This document shows, piece by piece, positions 1 through 12,150 of a stretch of 64,000 nt of DNA; position 1 is the first letter of the stretch; every line of letters starts with the position of its first letter. Where the stretch lies: positions 9,874,501 to 9,938,500 of the forward strand of contig NC_087185.1 of assembly GCF_035594125.1 (NCBI RefSeq), written 5' to 3'. Origin of the DNA: Scylla paramamosain. Lineage: Eukaryota; Arthropoda; Malacostraca; Decapoda; Portunidae. The position numbers and the translations under genes are program-made. The notes beneath the pieces were generated by a model that saw nothing but the letters and a program-made list of their open reading frames with translations, ran no database searches and was not told the origin of the DNA.

Positions 1-370
1 GATTTGCATCCATTTTCGCTCAAAAACACAAAAAATACCTTTTTTTGTAATATTATTCTATTGCATGATATGGGTTGATTTCCATTCGTTTTAGCGTTTT
101 TCTACGTAAAACACTAAAAAGACACGTTTTCAGTAATTTTGTTTTAAATTCCCATACAGAGTGACTTCCATATTATTTATTGTTTTGGTGCCTAACATAT
201 TGAAAAACAGGCAAAAGACGGGTTTCAAGTAAAGTCGTTTAATTTCCCCATATAGGTGGCTCTACATGCACTTTAAGGTTTGGTACATAACAGTCTGAAA
301 AAAAAAAGCTAAAATTAACTTTTTGATATTCTTTTTTCACATAATTTCCCTGAATTTTCCCAGAATTTTG

Positions 371-940
371 GTATCTCGGTACCTATGAAGATCAATAACA
401 AAAAAAAAAACCGCTATTTTTTTATTTATTTATTTATTTTTTCTCTATAAAGAGTGTTATTTCTGGGTTTAAGCTTTATGGTACTTAAAGAACGTAAAAA
501 CACTCATAATACTCGTTTCTCGTAATATCCTTTTGTTTCCTAAAGATAAGGTTCTTTGCATGTATTTAAGCGTTTTTATAGGTAACATGATCAAAAACAC
601 TCAAAATATACCTTTTTGGTAATGTTATTCTATTTCTTGATATTGGTTGGTTTCCATCCGTTTTAGCGTAAAACACTGAAAAGACACGTTTTCAGTAATT
701 TTGTTTTGGATTTCCATATAGGGTGACTTCCATGTTATTTATCGTTTTGGTGCCTAACATGCTGAAAAACACTGAAAAGACAGGTTTCTTGAAAAGTCGT
801 TTAATTTCCCCATATAGGTGGCTTTGCATACACTTTAGGGTTTGGTATATAGTCCAAAAAAAAGCTAAAATTAACCTTTTCCATAATATTCTTTTTTCAC
901 GTAATTTTCCTGAATTTTGCCAGAATTTTGGCATCTCGGT
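371..940 (+). repeat. Half-length unit with a chimeric e'/e'' monomer
   Basis: Successive c' landmarks are only 560 bp apart here, about half a unit. After d' the e' monomer begins normally (TTTAAGCGTTTTTATAGG, AACATGATCAAAAACACTC) but continues with the e'' ending (AATATACCTTTTTGGTAATG, then the TTGATATTGGTTGG block) and runs straight into a'. The block from inside e' to inside e'' is missing. This looks like in-register unequal exchange between equivalent monomers of the two five-mers. Confidence 0.8.
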
Positions 941-1695
941 ACCTATGAAGATCAATAAAAAAAAATGCTATTTTTTTATTTATTTATTTATTTTTTCTCT
1001 ATAAAGACTGTTATTTGTGGGTTTTAGCTTTTTGGTACTTAAGGAACTTATAAACACTCATAATACACATTCCTCGTAATGTTCTTTCATTCCCAAACAT
1101 AGGATTCTTTGCATGTATTTAAGCGTTTCTATTGGTAACAAGCTCAAAAACACTCAAAATACATGTTTTTTGATAATGTTATTCTGTTTTTCCATAAAGG
1201 GTGTTTTGCATGGGTTTTAGCATTTTGGTATGTAAGGAGCTCAAAAAAACTTAAAAACAAGTTCCTGGTAAAAGTTGGTTATATTTCCATGTAATGTGAT
1301 TGCCCTGCTTTTTAGTGCTTTATTGCCTAACACGCTGAAAAACACTAAAAAGACACTTTACTAGTAATTTCATTTTTTTTTCCACAGTTTCGCATGTAAT
1401 TTAGGGTTGGACCACTAAGAATGTGAAAAAAAACACTCAAAATACACTCATTTCCTAAGATTGTTCTGTTTCTCAATTAAGAGTATTATTCATGAGTTTC
1501 AGCATTTTGGTATCTAAGAAACTTTTCGATATATAAGAGTTTTTGCGTTTTTTGCCTCATTGTTCTTAAAAACTATTAAAACATTCATTATACAATTTTC
1601 TTTTAATATTCTTTTGTTTCCCAATATAGACTGCTTTGCATTCATTTTTGCGTTTTTTGTAGATAACAAGCTCAAAAACACTCAACTTTTTTGTA

Positions 1696-1755
1696 ATGCA
1701 AACCAACCAATATGAAGAAATAGAATACTATTTCTTCATATTGGTTGGTTTGCAT
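1696..1755. repeat. Perfect 28-bp fold-back palindrome, 4-nt spacer
   Basis: Left arm 1696-1723 and right arm 1728-1755 are exact reverse complements around the spacer AATA. The right arm is the normal e'' ending (CTATTTCTTCATATTGG then TTGGTTTGCAT); the left arm is an extra inverted copy placed directly in front of it, after a truncated e''. Other e'' monomers in the window lack the inverted copy, so it arose locally. Confidence 0.93.
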
Positions 1756-2826
1756 CCGTTTTAGCGTTCTACGCTAAAACTGAAAAGACACGTTTTCATT
1801 TATATTGTTGAAATTGCTGAAAACACCCAAAGACACGTTTCTTGTAAAGTCGTGTAATTTCCCCAGATAGGTGGCTTTGCATACACTTCCGGGTTTCGTA
1901 CATAACTCCGGAAAAAGCTAAAATTATTTTTTTTGTTTTTTTTTCCACATAATTTCCCTGAATTTTCTTAGAATTTTGGCATCTCGGTACCTATGAAGAT
2001 GAATAACAAAAAAAAAAAATTAATTAAAATTTTTTTTTCTCTATAAAGAGTGTTATTTGTGGGTTTTAGATTTTTGGTACTTAAGAAACTTAAAAATACT
2101 CATAATACACGATATTCGTAATGTCCTTTCGTTTCACAAACATAGCGCTCTTTGAATGTATTTAAGCGATTTTATAGGTAACATGATCAAAAACACTCAA
2201 AATACATGTTTCTGTTTCTCCATAAGGGTTGTTTTGCATGCGTTTAGCGTTTTGGTATGTAAGGAGTTAAAAAACACTTAAAGGCAAGTTCGTAAAATTT
2301 GGTTTTATTTAAATGTAATGTGATTGTTCTGCTTTTTAGTGTTTTTTTTGCATGTAACGCTCAAAAACACTTAAAAGACACTTTTCTGGTAAAGTCATTT
2401 TTTTCCCACATAAAGCTAGTTTCGCATGTAATTTGGGATTTTCGTAACTAAGAATGTAAAAAACACTCAAAATACACACATTTGGTAAGGTAGTTCTGTT
2501 TTTCAATTAAAAGTGTTATTCATGAGTTTTAGCGTTTTGGTATGTAAGAAACTTCTCTACATACACGAGTTTTTGCGTTTTTTTGCCTTATGGTTCATGT
2601 GAAACTATAAAACACTCATTATACACGTTTCTCGTAATGTCCTTTTGCTTCCCAATATAGAGTGCTTTCCATCCATTTGCGCGTTTTTTTTTTATAGTAA
2701 AAAGCTCAAAAACACTTTTTGGAAATGTTATTCTGTTTCTTCATATTTGTTGGGTTGCATCCGTTTTAGCGTTTTTCTACGTAAAACACCCGAAAGACAC
2801 GTTTTCAGTAATTTTGTTTTAGATTC

Positions 2827-3000
<174 letters not shown>

Positions 3001-4860
3001 TACCGTTATGGTGCCTAACAAGCTGAAAAACACTCATAAGACAGTTTTCTGGCAAAGACGTTTAATTTCCCCATATAGCTGGCTTTGCATGCACTTTAGG
3101 GTTTGGTACGTAACAGTACGAAAAAAAAAGCTAAAATTAACTTTTTTTGATAATTGACTCATAATTTCCTGAATTTTGCCCAAATTTTGGCATCTCGGTA
3201 CCTGTGAAGATGAAAAAGAAAGAAAAAAATATCGTATTTTTTTATTTATTTATTTTTCTCAATAAAGAGTGTTATTTGTGGCTTTTAGCTTTTTGGTAAA
3301 TAACGATCTTAAAAATACTCATAATACACGTTTCTCGTATTTTCCTTTCGTTTACCAAAAATAGGGTTCTTTGCATGTGTTTAAGCGTTTTTATTGGTAA
3401 CATGATCAAAAACACTCAAAATGTATGTTTTTGGTAATGTTATTCTCTTTGTCCATAAAGTGTGTTTTGCATGCGTTTTAGCGTTTTGGTATATAAGAAG
3501 CTCAAAACACTTAAAGGCAAGTTCTTGGTAAAAATTGATTTTATTACCATGTAAAGTGATTCCCTGCTTTTTAGTCCTTTACTGCCTATTACGCTCAAAA
3601 AACACTCAAAAGACAATTTTCTGAAAATGTCATTTTTTTCCCACATAAAGCTGGTTTCGCATGCAGTTTGGGATTTTGGTAACTAAGAATGTGAAAAGCA
3701 CTCAAAATTTAGTAAAGCATTTAAAGAATTTAGTAAAGTTGTTCTGTTTCTCAATTAAGAGTGTTATTTCCGAGTTTCAGCATTTTGGTATCTAGGAAAC
3801 TTCTCCATATACAGGAGTTTTTGCGTTTTTTGCCTTCTGGTTCTTTTGAACTATAAAACATTCATTATACACTTTTCTCGCAATGTCCCTTTGTTTCCCA
3901 ATATAGAGTGCTTTGTATCAATTTTCGAGTTTTTTTGTAGTTAACAAGCTCAAAAACACTCAAAATATACCTTTTTGGTAATGTTTGTCTACTTCTTGAT
4001 ATTGGTTGGTTTACATCCGTTTTAGCGTTTTTCTACGTAAAACACTGAGAAGACACGTTTTCAGTAATTTTGTTTTGGTTTGCCATATAGAGTGAGTTCC
4101 TTGTTATTTATCGCTTTGGTGCCTAACATGTTGAAAAACACTCAAAACACAGATTTCTGGTAAGGTCGTTTAATTTCCTCATATGGGAGGCTTTGCATGC
4201 ACTTTAGTGTTTGTCACATAACAGTCCGAAAAAATGCTAATATCAACTTTTTTGATGATATTCTCTTATCATATAATTGCCCTAATTTTTCCCAGAATTT
4301 TGGCATCTCGGTACCTATGAAGGTGAATAACAAAAAAAAAAGAAAAGAAAATCCTTTTATTTTTTTTTATTTTTTTTTCTAAATAACGAGTGTTATTTGT
4401 GGGTTTTAGCTTTTTGGTTGTTAAGGAACTTAAAAACACTCATAATACACGTTTCTCGTAATGTCCTTACGTTTCCCAAAAATAACATTATGAAAACACT
4501 CAAAATACATGTTTTTGGTAATGTTATTCTGTTTTTCCATAAAGTTTGTTTTCCATGCGTTTAAGCGGTTTGGTATGTAAGAAGTTCAAAAACACATATT
4601 GGCAAGTTCTTGGTAAAAGTTGGTTTTATTCCCATGTAATGTGATTGCCCTGCTTTTTAGTACTTCATTGCCTAACACGCTCAAAAACAATTAAAATACA
4701 CTTCTGGTAATGTCATTTTTTTCCCTCATAAAGCTAGTTTCGCATGCTATTTTGGGTATTGCTAAGTAGGAATATGAAAAACACTCAAAATACACACATT
4801 TGCTAAGGTTGTTCTGTTTCTCAATTAAGATTGTTATTCATGAGTTTCAGCATTTTGGTA

Positions 4861-4930
4861 TCTAAGAAACTTCTTTATATACAAGAGTTTTTGCGTTTTT
4901 CTACGTAAAACACTGAGAAGATACATTTTC
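4861..4930 (+). repeat. Deletion junction d''/a'
   Basis: The d'' extra block (TATACAAGAGTTTTTGCG) runs directly into a' (TTTTTCTACGTAAAACACTG), removing the rest of d'' and all of e''. Both parents share GCGTTTTT at the junction, so the deletion has at least 8 bp of microhomology. It explains the 871-bp interval between c' landmarks 4303 and 5174. Confidence 0.8.
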
Positions 4931-5609
4931 AGTAACTTTGTTTTGGATTCCCATATAGAGTGAGTTCCTTATTTTATATCATTTTGGTGCCTAACATGCT
5001 GAAAAACACTCAAAATAAAGATTTCTGGTAAGGTCGTTTAATTTCCTCATATAGGAGGCTTTGCATGCACTTTAGGGTTTGGTACATAACAGTCCGGAAA
5101 AAAAAGCTAAAATTAACTTTTTTGATTATATTTTTTTGTTCATATAATTTTCCTAAATTTTCCCAGAATTTTGGCATCTCGGTACCTAGGAAGATGAAAA
5201 AAAAAATCCTATTTTTTTTTCTAAATATAGAGTGTTATTTGTGGGTTTTAGCTTTTTGGTACTTAAGGAAATTAAAAATAACACTCATAATACACGTTTC
5301 TCGTAATGTCCTTTTGTTTCCCAAATATAATGTTCTTTGCATGTATTTAAGCGTTTTTATAGATAACATGATAAAAAAACCCAATTACATGTTTTTGGTA
5401 ATGTTATTCTGTTTCTCCATAAAGTTTGTTTGGCATGCGTTTTAGCGGTTTGGTATATAAGGAGCTCAAAAACATTTAAAGGCAAGTTCTTGGTTAAAAA
5501 TGGTTTTATTCCAATGAAAAGTGATTGCCCTGCTTTTTAGTGCTTTATTGCCTATCACGCTCAAAAACACTCAAAAGATATTTTTCTGGAAATGTCATGT
5601 TTTCCCATA

Positions 5610-8600
5610 TGAATCTGGTTTCGCATGAAATTTAGATTTTTGGTAACTAAGAATATGAAAAACACTCAAAATACACGAATTTGGTAAGGTTGTTCTGTTT
5701 CTCAATTAAGAGTGTTATTCATGAGTTTTAGCATTTTGGTATCTAGGAAATTTCTCCATATACTCGAGTTTTTGCGATTTTTGCCTTGTTATTCTTTTGA
5801 ACTATAATACACTCATTATACACTTTTTTCGCAATGTCCCTTTGTTTCCCAATATAGAGTGTTTTGTATCAATTTTAGCGTTTTTTTTTTTTGTAGGTAA
5901 CAAGCTCAGAAACACTCATAATATACCTTTTTGGTAGTGTTTTTTTTGTATTTCTTGATATTGGTTTGCATCCATTTTAGCGTTTTTCTACGTAAAACAC
6001 TAGGAAGAGACGTTTTTAGTAATTTTGCTTTTTGATTCCCATATAAAGTGAGTTCCTTATTATTTATCATTTTATTCCCTAATATGCTGAAAAACACTCA
6101 AAAGACAGATTTCTGGTAAGGTCGTTTAATTTCCTTATATAGGAGGCTTTGCATGCAGTTTAGGGTTTGGTACATAACAGTCCGAAAAAAAAGGTAAAAT
6201 CAATTTTTTTGATAATATTCTCTTATCATATAATTGCCTTTAATTTTCCCAGAATTTTGCCATTTCGGTACCTATAAAGATGAATAAAAAAAAAATTCGT
6301 ATTTTTTATTTTTTTATATATTTTTTTTCTAAATAAAGAGTGGGTTTTTGGTTTTTGATACTTAACAAACTTAAAAACACTCATAATATACGTTTCTCGT
6401 AATATCCTTTTATTTCCCAAACATAAGGTTCTTTGCATGTATTTAAGCGTTTTTATAGAAAACATGATCAAAAACACTCAAAATACGTGTTTTTGGTAAT
6501 TTTATTCTGTTTCTCCATAAAGTTTGTTTTGCATGCGTTTTAGCGGTTTAGTATACAAGGAGCTCAAAAACACTTAAAGGCAAGTTCTTGATAAAAATTG
6601 GTTTTATTCAAATGTAATGTGATTGCCCTGCTTTTTGGTGCTTTATTGCCTTTCAGGCTCAAAAACACTCAAAAGACATTTTTCTGGTAATGTCATTTTT
6701 TTTTTCACATAAAGCTGGTTTCGCATGCAATTTGAGGTTTTGGTAACTAAGAATGTGAAAAGCTCTTAAAATACACGCATTTAGTAAGGTTGTTCTGTTT
6801 CTCAATTAGGAATGTTATTCATGAGTTTCAGCATTTTGGTATCTAGAAAACTTCTCCATATCCACAAGTTTTTGCATTTTTTGCCTTTTGGTTCTTTTGA
6901 ACTATAAAACACTTATTATATACTTTTCTTGCAATGTCCTTTTATTTCCTAATATAGAGTGCTTTGCATGAATTTTCGCGTTTTTTGTAGGTAACAAGCT
7001 CAAAAACACTCTAAATATACCTTTTTGGTAATGTTTTTCTATTTTATTTTATATTGGTTTGCATCCGTTTTAGCGTTTTTCTACGTAAAACACTGAGAAG
7101 ACACGTTTTCAGTAATTTTGTTTTTGGATTCCGATATAGAGTGAGTTCCTTATTTATTTATAGTTTTGGTGCCTAACATTCTGAAAAACACTCAAAAGAC
7201 AGATTTCTTTTAAGTTCGTTTAATTTCCTCATATAGGAGGCTTTCCATGCACTTTAGGGTTTGCTATATAACAGTCCGAAAAAAAAGCTAAAATTAACTT
7301 TTTTGATAATTTTCTTTTATCATATAATAGCCCGGAATTTTCCCAGAATTTTGGCATCTCAGCACCTATGACGATGAATAACAAAAAAAAAAAAAAAAAA
7401 TCTTTTTTTTTATTTTATATTTATTCATTTTTCTAAATAAAGAGTGTTATTTGTGGGTTTCGCTTTTTGGTACTTAAGGAACTAAAAAACACTCATAATA
7501 CATATTTCTCGTAATGACCTTTCGTTTCCCAAACATAAGGTTCTTTGCATGTATTTAAGCGTTTTTATAGATAACATGATCAAAAACACTCAAAATACAT
7601 GTTTTTGGTAATGTTATTCTGTTTGTCCATAAAAGGTGTTTTGCATGCATTTTAGCGTTTTGGTATGTAATGAGCTCAAAAACACCTAAAGGCAAGTTCT
7701 TGGTAAAAGTTGGTTTTATTCCCATGTAATGTGATTGCCCTGCTTTTTTAGTGGTTTATTGCCTAACACGCTCAAAAACACTTGAAAGACATTTTCGGGT
7801 AATATTATTTTTTTCCCACATAAAGCTAGTTTCGCATGGAATTTGGGGTTTTGGTAACTAAGAATGTGAAAAACACTCAAAATACAGGCATTTAGTAAGG
7901 TTGTTCTGTTTCTTAATTAAAAGTGTTATTCATGAGTTTCAGCATTTTGGTATGTAAGAAACTTCTTTATGTACACGAGTTTTTGAGTTTTTTGCCTTGT
8001 GGTTCTTGTGAAAGTATAAAACACTCATTATGCACGTTTCTCGTAATGTCCTTTTCTTTCCTAATATAGAGTGCGTTTTATCCATTTTCGCATTTTTTTG
8101 TAGGTAACAAGCTCAAAAACACATCAAAATATGTCTTTTTGGTAATGTTATACTATTTATTCATATTGGTTGGTTTGCATCCGTTTTAACGTTTTTCTAC
8201 GTAAATCACTGAAAAGACACGTTTTTAGTAATATTATTGAAATTGCTGAAAAAGCACGCAAAATACAGGTTTCTTGTAAAGTCGAGTAATTTCTCCATAT
8301 AGGTGGCTTTGCATGCACTTCAGGTTTTGGTACATAACTTCGGAAAAAAGCTAAAATTATTTTTTTATAATGATTTTTTTTTTACAAAATTTCCCTGAAT
8401 TTTTCCAGAATTTTGGTATCTCGTTACCTATGAAGATGAATAAAAAAAATATTTTTTTTTTCTCTTTAAAGTGTTATTTGTGAGTATTAGCTTTTTGGTA
8501 CTTAAGGAACTTAAAAACACTCATAATACACGATTTTCGTAATGTCCTTTTCTTATACAAACATACGGTTCTTTACATGTATTTAAGCGTTTTTGTAGGT

Positions 8601-11600
8601 AACATGATCAAAAACACTCGAAATACATATTTTTGGTAATGTTATTCTGTTTCTCCATAAAGGGTGTTTTACATGCTTTTTAGCGTTTTGGCATGTAAGG
8701 AGTTAAAAACACATAAAGGCAAGTTCTTCGTAAAAGTTGGTTTTATTCCCAAGTAATGTGATTGTTCTGCTTTTCAGTGCTTTGTTGCATATCACACTTA
8801 AAAACACTCAAAAGACATTTTTCTGGTAATGTCATTTTTTTGCCACATAAAGCTAGTTTCGCAAGTAATTTGGCAATTTCGTAACTAAGAATGTGAAAAA
8901 CACTCAAAATACACAATTTGGTAGGGTAGTTCTGTTTCTCGATTAAAAGTGTTATTCATGCATTTCATCATTTTGGTATGTAAGAAACTTCTCTATATAA
9001 ACGAGTTTTTGCGTTTATTGCCTTGTGGTTTTTGTGAAACTATAAAACACTCATTCTCATTTCTCGTAATGTTCTTTTGTTTCCCAATATAGAGTGCTTT
9101 CCATCCATTTTTTGCATTTTTTGTAGGTAACAAGCTTAAGAACACTCAAAATATATCTTTTTGGTAATGTTATTCTATTTCTTCATATTGGTTGGTTCGC
9201 ATCCGTTTTAGCGTTTTTCTTCGTAAATCTCTGAAAAGACTCCTTTTCAGTAATATTGTTGAAATTGCTTCTGGTACAGGTTTCTTGTAAAGTCGTGTAA
9301 TTTTCCCATATAGGTGGCTTTGCATGCACTTCAGGGTTTGGTACATAACTCCGGAAAAAAGCTAAAATTATTATTTAAAAAAAAATTTTTTTTCTTTACC
9401 TAATTCCCCTGAATTTTGCTAGAATTTTAGCATCTCGGTACCTATGAAGATGAATAACAAAAAAAAAAAAATTTATTCATTTATTTATTTATTTTTTTCT
9501 TTATAAAGAGTGTTATTTATGTGTTTTAGCTTTTTGGTACTTAAGGAACCTAAAAACTATCATAATACATAATTTTCGTAATATCCTTTCGTTTCACAAA
9601 CATAGGGTTCTTTGCATGTATTTAAGCGTTTTTATAGGTAACATCATGAAAAACACTTTAAATTCATGTTTTTAGTAATGTTATTTTGTTTCTCCATAAA
9701 GGGTGTTTTGCATGCGTTTTAGCGTTTTCTTATGTAAGGAGTTAAAAACACTTAAAGGCATGTTTTTGGTAAAAGTTGGTTTTATTCCCATGTAATGTGA
9801 TTGTTCTGCTTTTTAGTGCTTTGTTGCATATCACGCTCTAAAACACTCAAAAGACACTTTTCTGGTAATGTCATTTTTTCCCACATAAAACTAGTTTCGC
9901 TTGTAATTTCGGATTTTCGTAACTAAGAATGTGAAAAACACTGAAAATACTCACATTTGGTAAGATAGTTCTGTTTCTCAATTAAAAGTCTTATTCATGA
10001 GTTTCAGCATTTTGGAATATTATATACACGAGATTTGCGTTTTTTGCCTTCTGGTTCTCGTGAAACTATAAAACACTCATTATACTCGTTTCTCATAATG
10101 TCCATTTCCTTCCCAATATAGAGTGCTTTCCATCTATTTTCGCATTTTTTGTAGGTAACAATTTAAAAAAAACACTTAAAATATACCTTTTTAGTAATGT
10201 TATTCTATTTCTTCATTTTGGTTGGTTTGCATCCGTTTTAGCGTTTTCTACGTAAAACACCGAAAAGACACGTTTCCAGTAATTTTGTTTTAAATTCCCA
10301 TTTAGATAGACTTCCTTGGGTTTTATCGTGTTGGTTCCTAACATGCTAAAAAACACTCATAAGACAGTTTTCCGGTAAAGACGTTTAATTTCCCCATTGG
10401 ACATGTTATGGATTGTTACATTGGACTGTTATGTACCAAACCCCTAAAGTGCATGCAAAGCATGCACTTTAGGGGTTTGGTACATAACAGTCCGAAAAAA
10501 AGCTAAATTTAACTTTTTTGATAATGTTCTTATTTCATATAATTTCCTGAACTTTGCCCGAATTTTAGCACCTCGTTACCTGTGAAGATGAATATGAATG
10601 AAAAAAAAATATCGTATTTTTTTATTATTTTTTTTTCTCAATAAAGAGTGTAATTTGTGGCTTTTAGCTTTTTCGTACTTAATGAACTTAAAAACACTCA
10701 TAATACACGTTTTTCGTAAAGTCCTTTCGTTTCCCAAAAAATAGGGTTCTTTGCATGTATTTAAACGTTTTTATTGGTAACATGATCAAAAACACTCAAA
10801 TTACAAGTTTTTTTTGTAATGTTATTCTGTTTCACCATAAAGTTTATTTTGCAAGCATTTTAGTGTTTTGGTATATAAGGAGCTCAAAAACACTTAAAGG
10901 CAAGTTCTTGTTAAAAATTGGTTTTATTCCAATGTAATGTGATTGCCCTGCTTTTTAGTGATTTATTGCCTAACACGCTCAAAAACACCCAAAAGACATT
11001 TCTCTGGTAATGTCATTTTTTTTCCCCACATAAAGCTGGTTTCGCATGCAATTTGGGGTTTTGGTAACTAAGAATGTGAAAAGCACTCAAAATACACGCA
11101 TTTAGTAAAATTGTTCTGTTTCTCAATTAAGGGTGTTGTTCATGAGTTTCAGCAATTTGGTATCTACGAAACTTCTTCACATACACTAGATAATGCATTT
11201 TTTGCCTTGTGGTTCTTTTGAATTATAAAACACTCATTATACCACTTTTCTTGCAATGTCCTTTTCTTTCCCATTATATAGTGCTTTGCATCAATTTTCG
11301 TGTTTTTAATAAGTAACAAGCTCAAAAACACTCAAAATATACCTTTTTGGTAATATTTCTCTATTTCTTTATATTGGTTGGTTTGCATCCGTTTTAGCGT
11401 TTTTCTACGTAAAACACTGAGAAGACAAGTTTTCAGTAATTTTGTTTTGAATTCCCATATAGAGTGAGTTCCTTATTATTTATCGTTTTGATGCCTAACA
11501 TGCTGAACAACACTCAAAAGAGATTTCTGATAAGGTCGTTTAATTTCCTCATATAGAAGGCTTTGCATGCACTTTAGGGTTTGGTACATAAGTCCGAAAA

Positions 11601-12150
11601 AAAAGCTAAAATTAACTTTTTTGATAATATTCTTTTATCATATAATTACCCTGAATTTTCCCAGAATTTTGGCATCGCGGTACCTATGAGGATAAAAAAA
11701 AATTTAAAAAATCCTATTTTTTTATTTTTTATTTATTTATGTATTTTTTTTCTCAATTAAAAGTTATTTGTGGGATTTAGCCTTTGGGTACTTAAGGAAC
11801 TTAAAAACACTAATAATTCACGTTTCTCGTAATGTCCTTTCATTTCCCAAACATAAGGTTCTTTGCATATATTTAAGCGTTTTTATAGATAACATGAGCA
11901 AAAACACTCAAAATACATGTTTTTGTTAATGTTATTCTGTTTGTCCATAAAAGGTGTTTTCCATGCGTTTTAGCAGTTTTGTATATAAGGAGCTCAAAAA
12001 CACTTAAAGGCAAGTTTTTGGTATAAATTGGTGTTATTCCAATGTAATATGATTGCCCTGCTTTTTAGTGCTTTATTGTCTATCACGCTCAAAAACACTT
12101 AAAAGACACTTTTCTGGTAATGTCATTTTTTTCTCACATAAAGGTGGTTT
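5610..12150 (+). repeat. Plus-strand counterpart of the 6.46-kb U unit
   Basis: Unit-specific variants here match, in reverse complement, those of the U repeats after 46461. Examples: ACACGAATTTGGTAAGG near 5680 matches near 50192; the GGGTTTTTGGTTTTTGATAC variant near 6342 matches near 49530; the d' variant AATACATAATTTTCGTAATA near 9563 matches near 52800; TTGGGTTTTATCGTGTTGG near 10316 matches near 52030; the GCGGTACC variant near 11677 matches near 50720; GGTATAAATTGGTGTTATTC near 12019 matches near 50380. The order is the same after circular permutation: U reads 9.44 to 12.15 kb and then 5.61 to 9.43 kb. It is clearly more diverged from U than the U copies are from one another. Confidence 0.7.
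10423..10493. repeat. Perfect 34-bp fold-back palindrome, 3-nt spacer
   Basis: Left arm 10423-10456 and right arm 10460-10493 are exact reverse complements around AAA. The right arm is the normal b'/c' junction (GCATGCACTTTAGGGG, then GGTACATAACAGTCC). The left arm is an inverted extra copy inserted between CCCCAT of b' and this point, with unrelated filler before it at about 10398-10422. The matching site in U (near 51,950) lacks it. Confidence 0.95.

Noticed and set aside
379..450. Poly(A) runs as SINE or processed-transcript tails
   Set aside because: They recur at the same place in every ten-mer and lack a Pol III promoter, RT-derived body or target-site duplication; they belong to the c' monomer.
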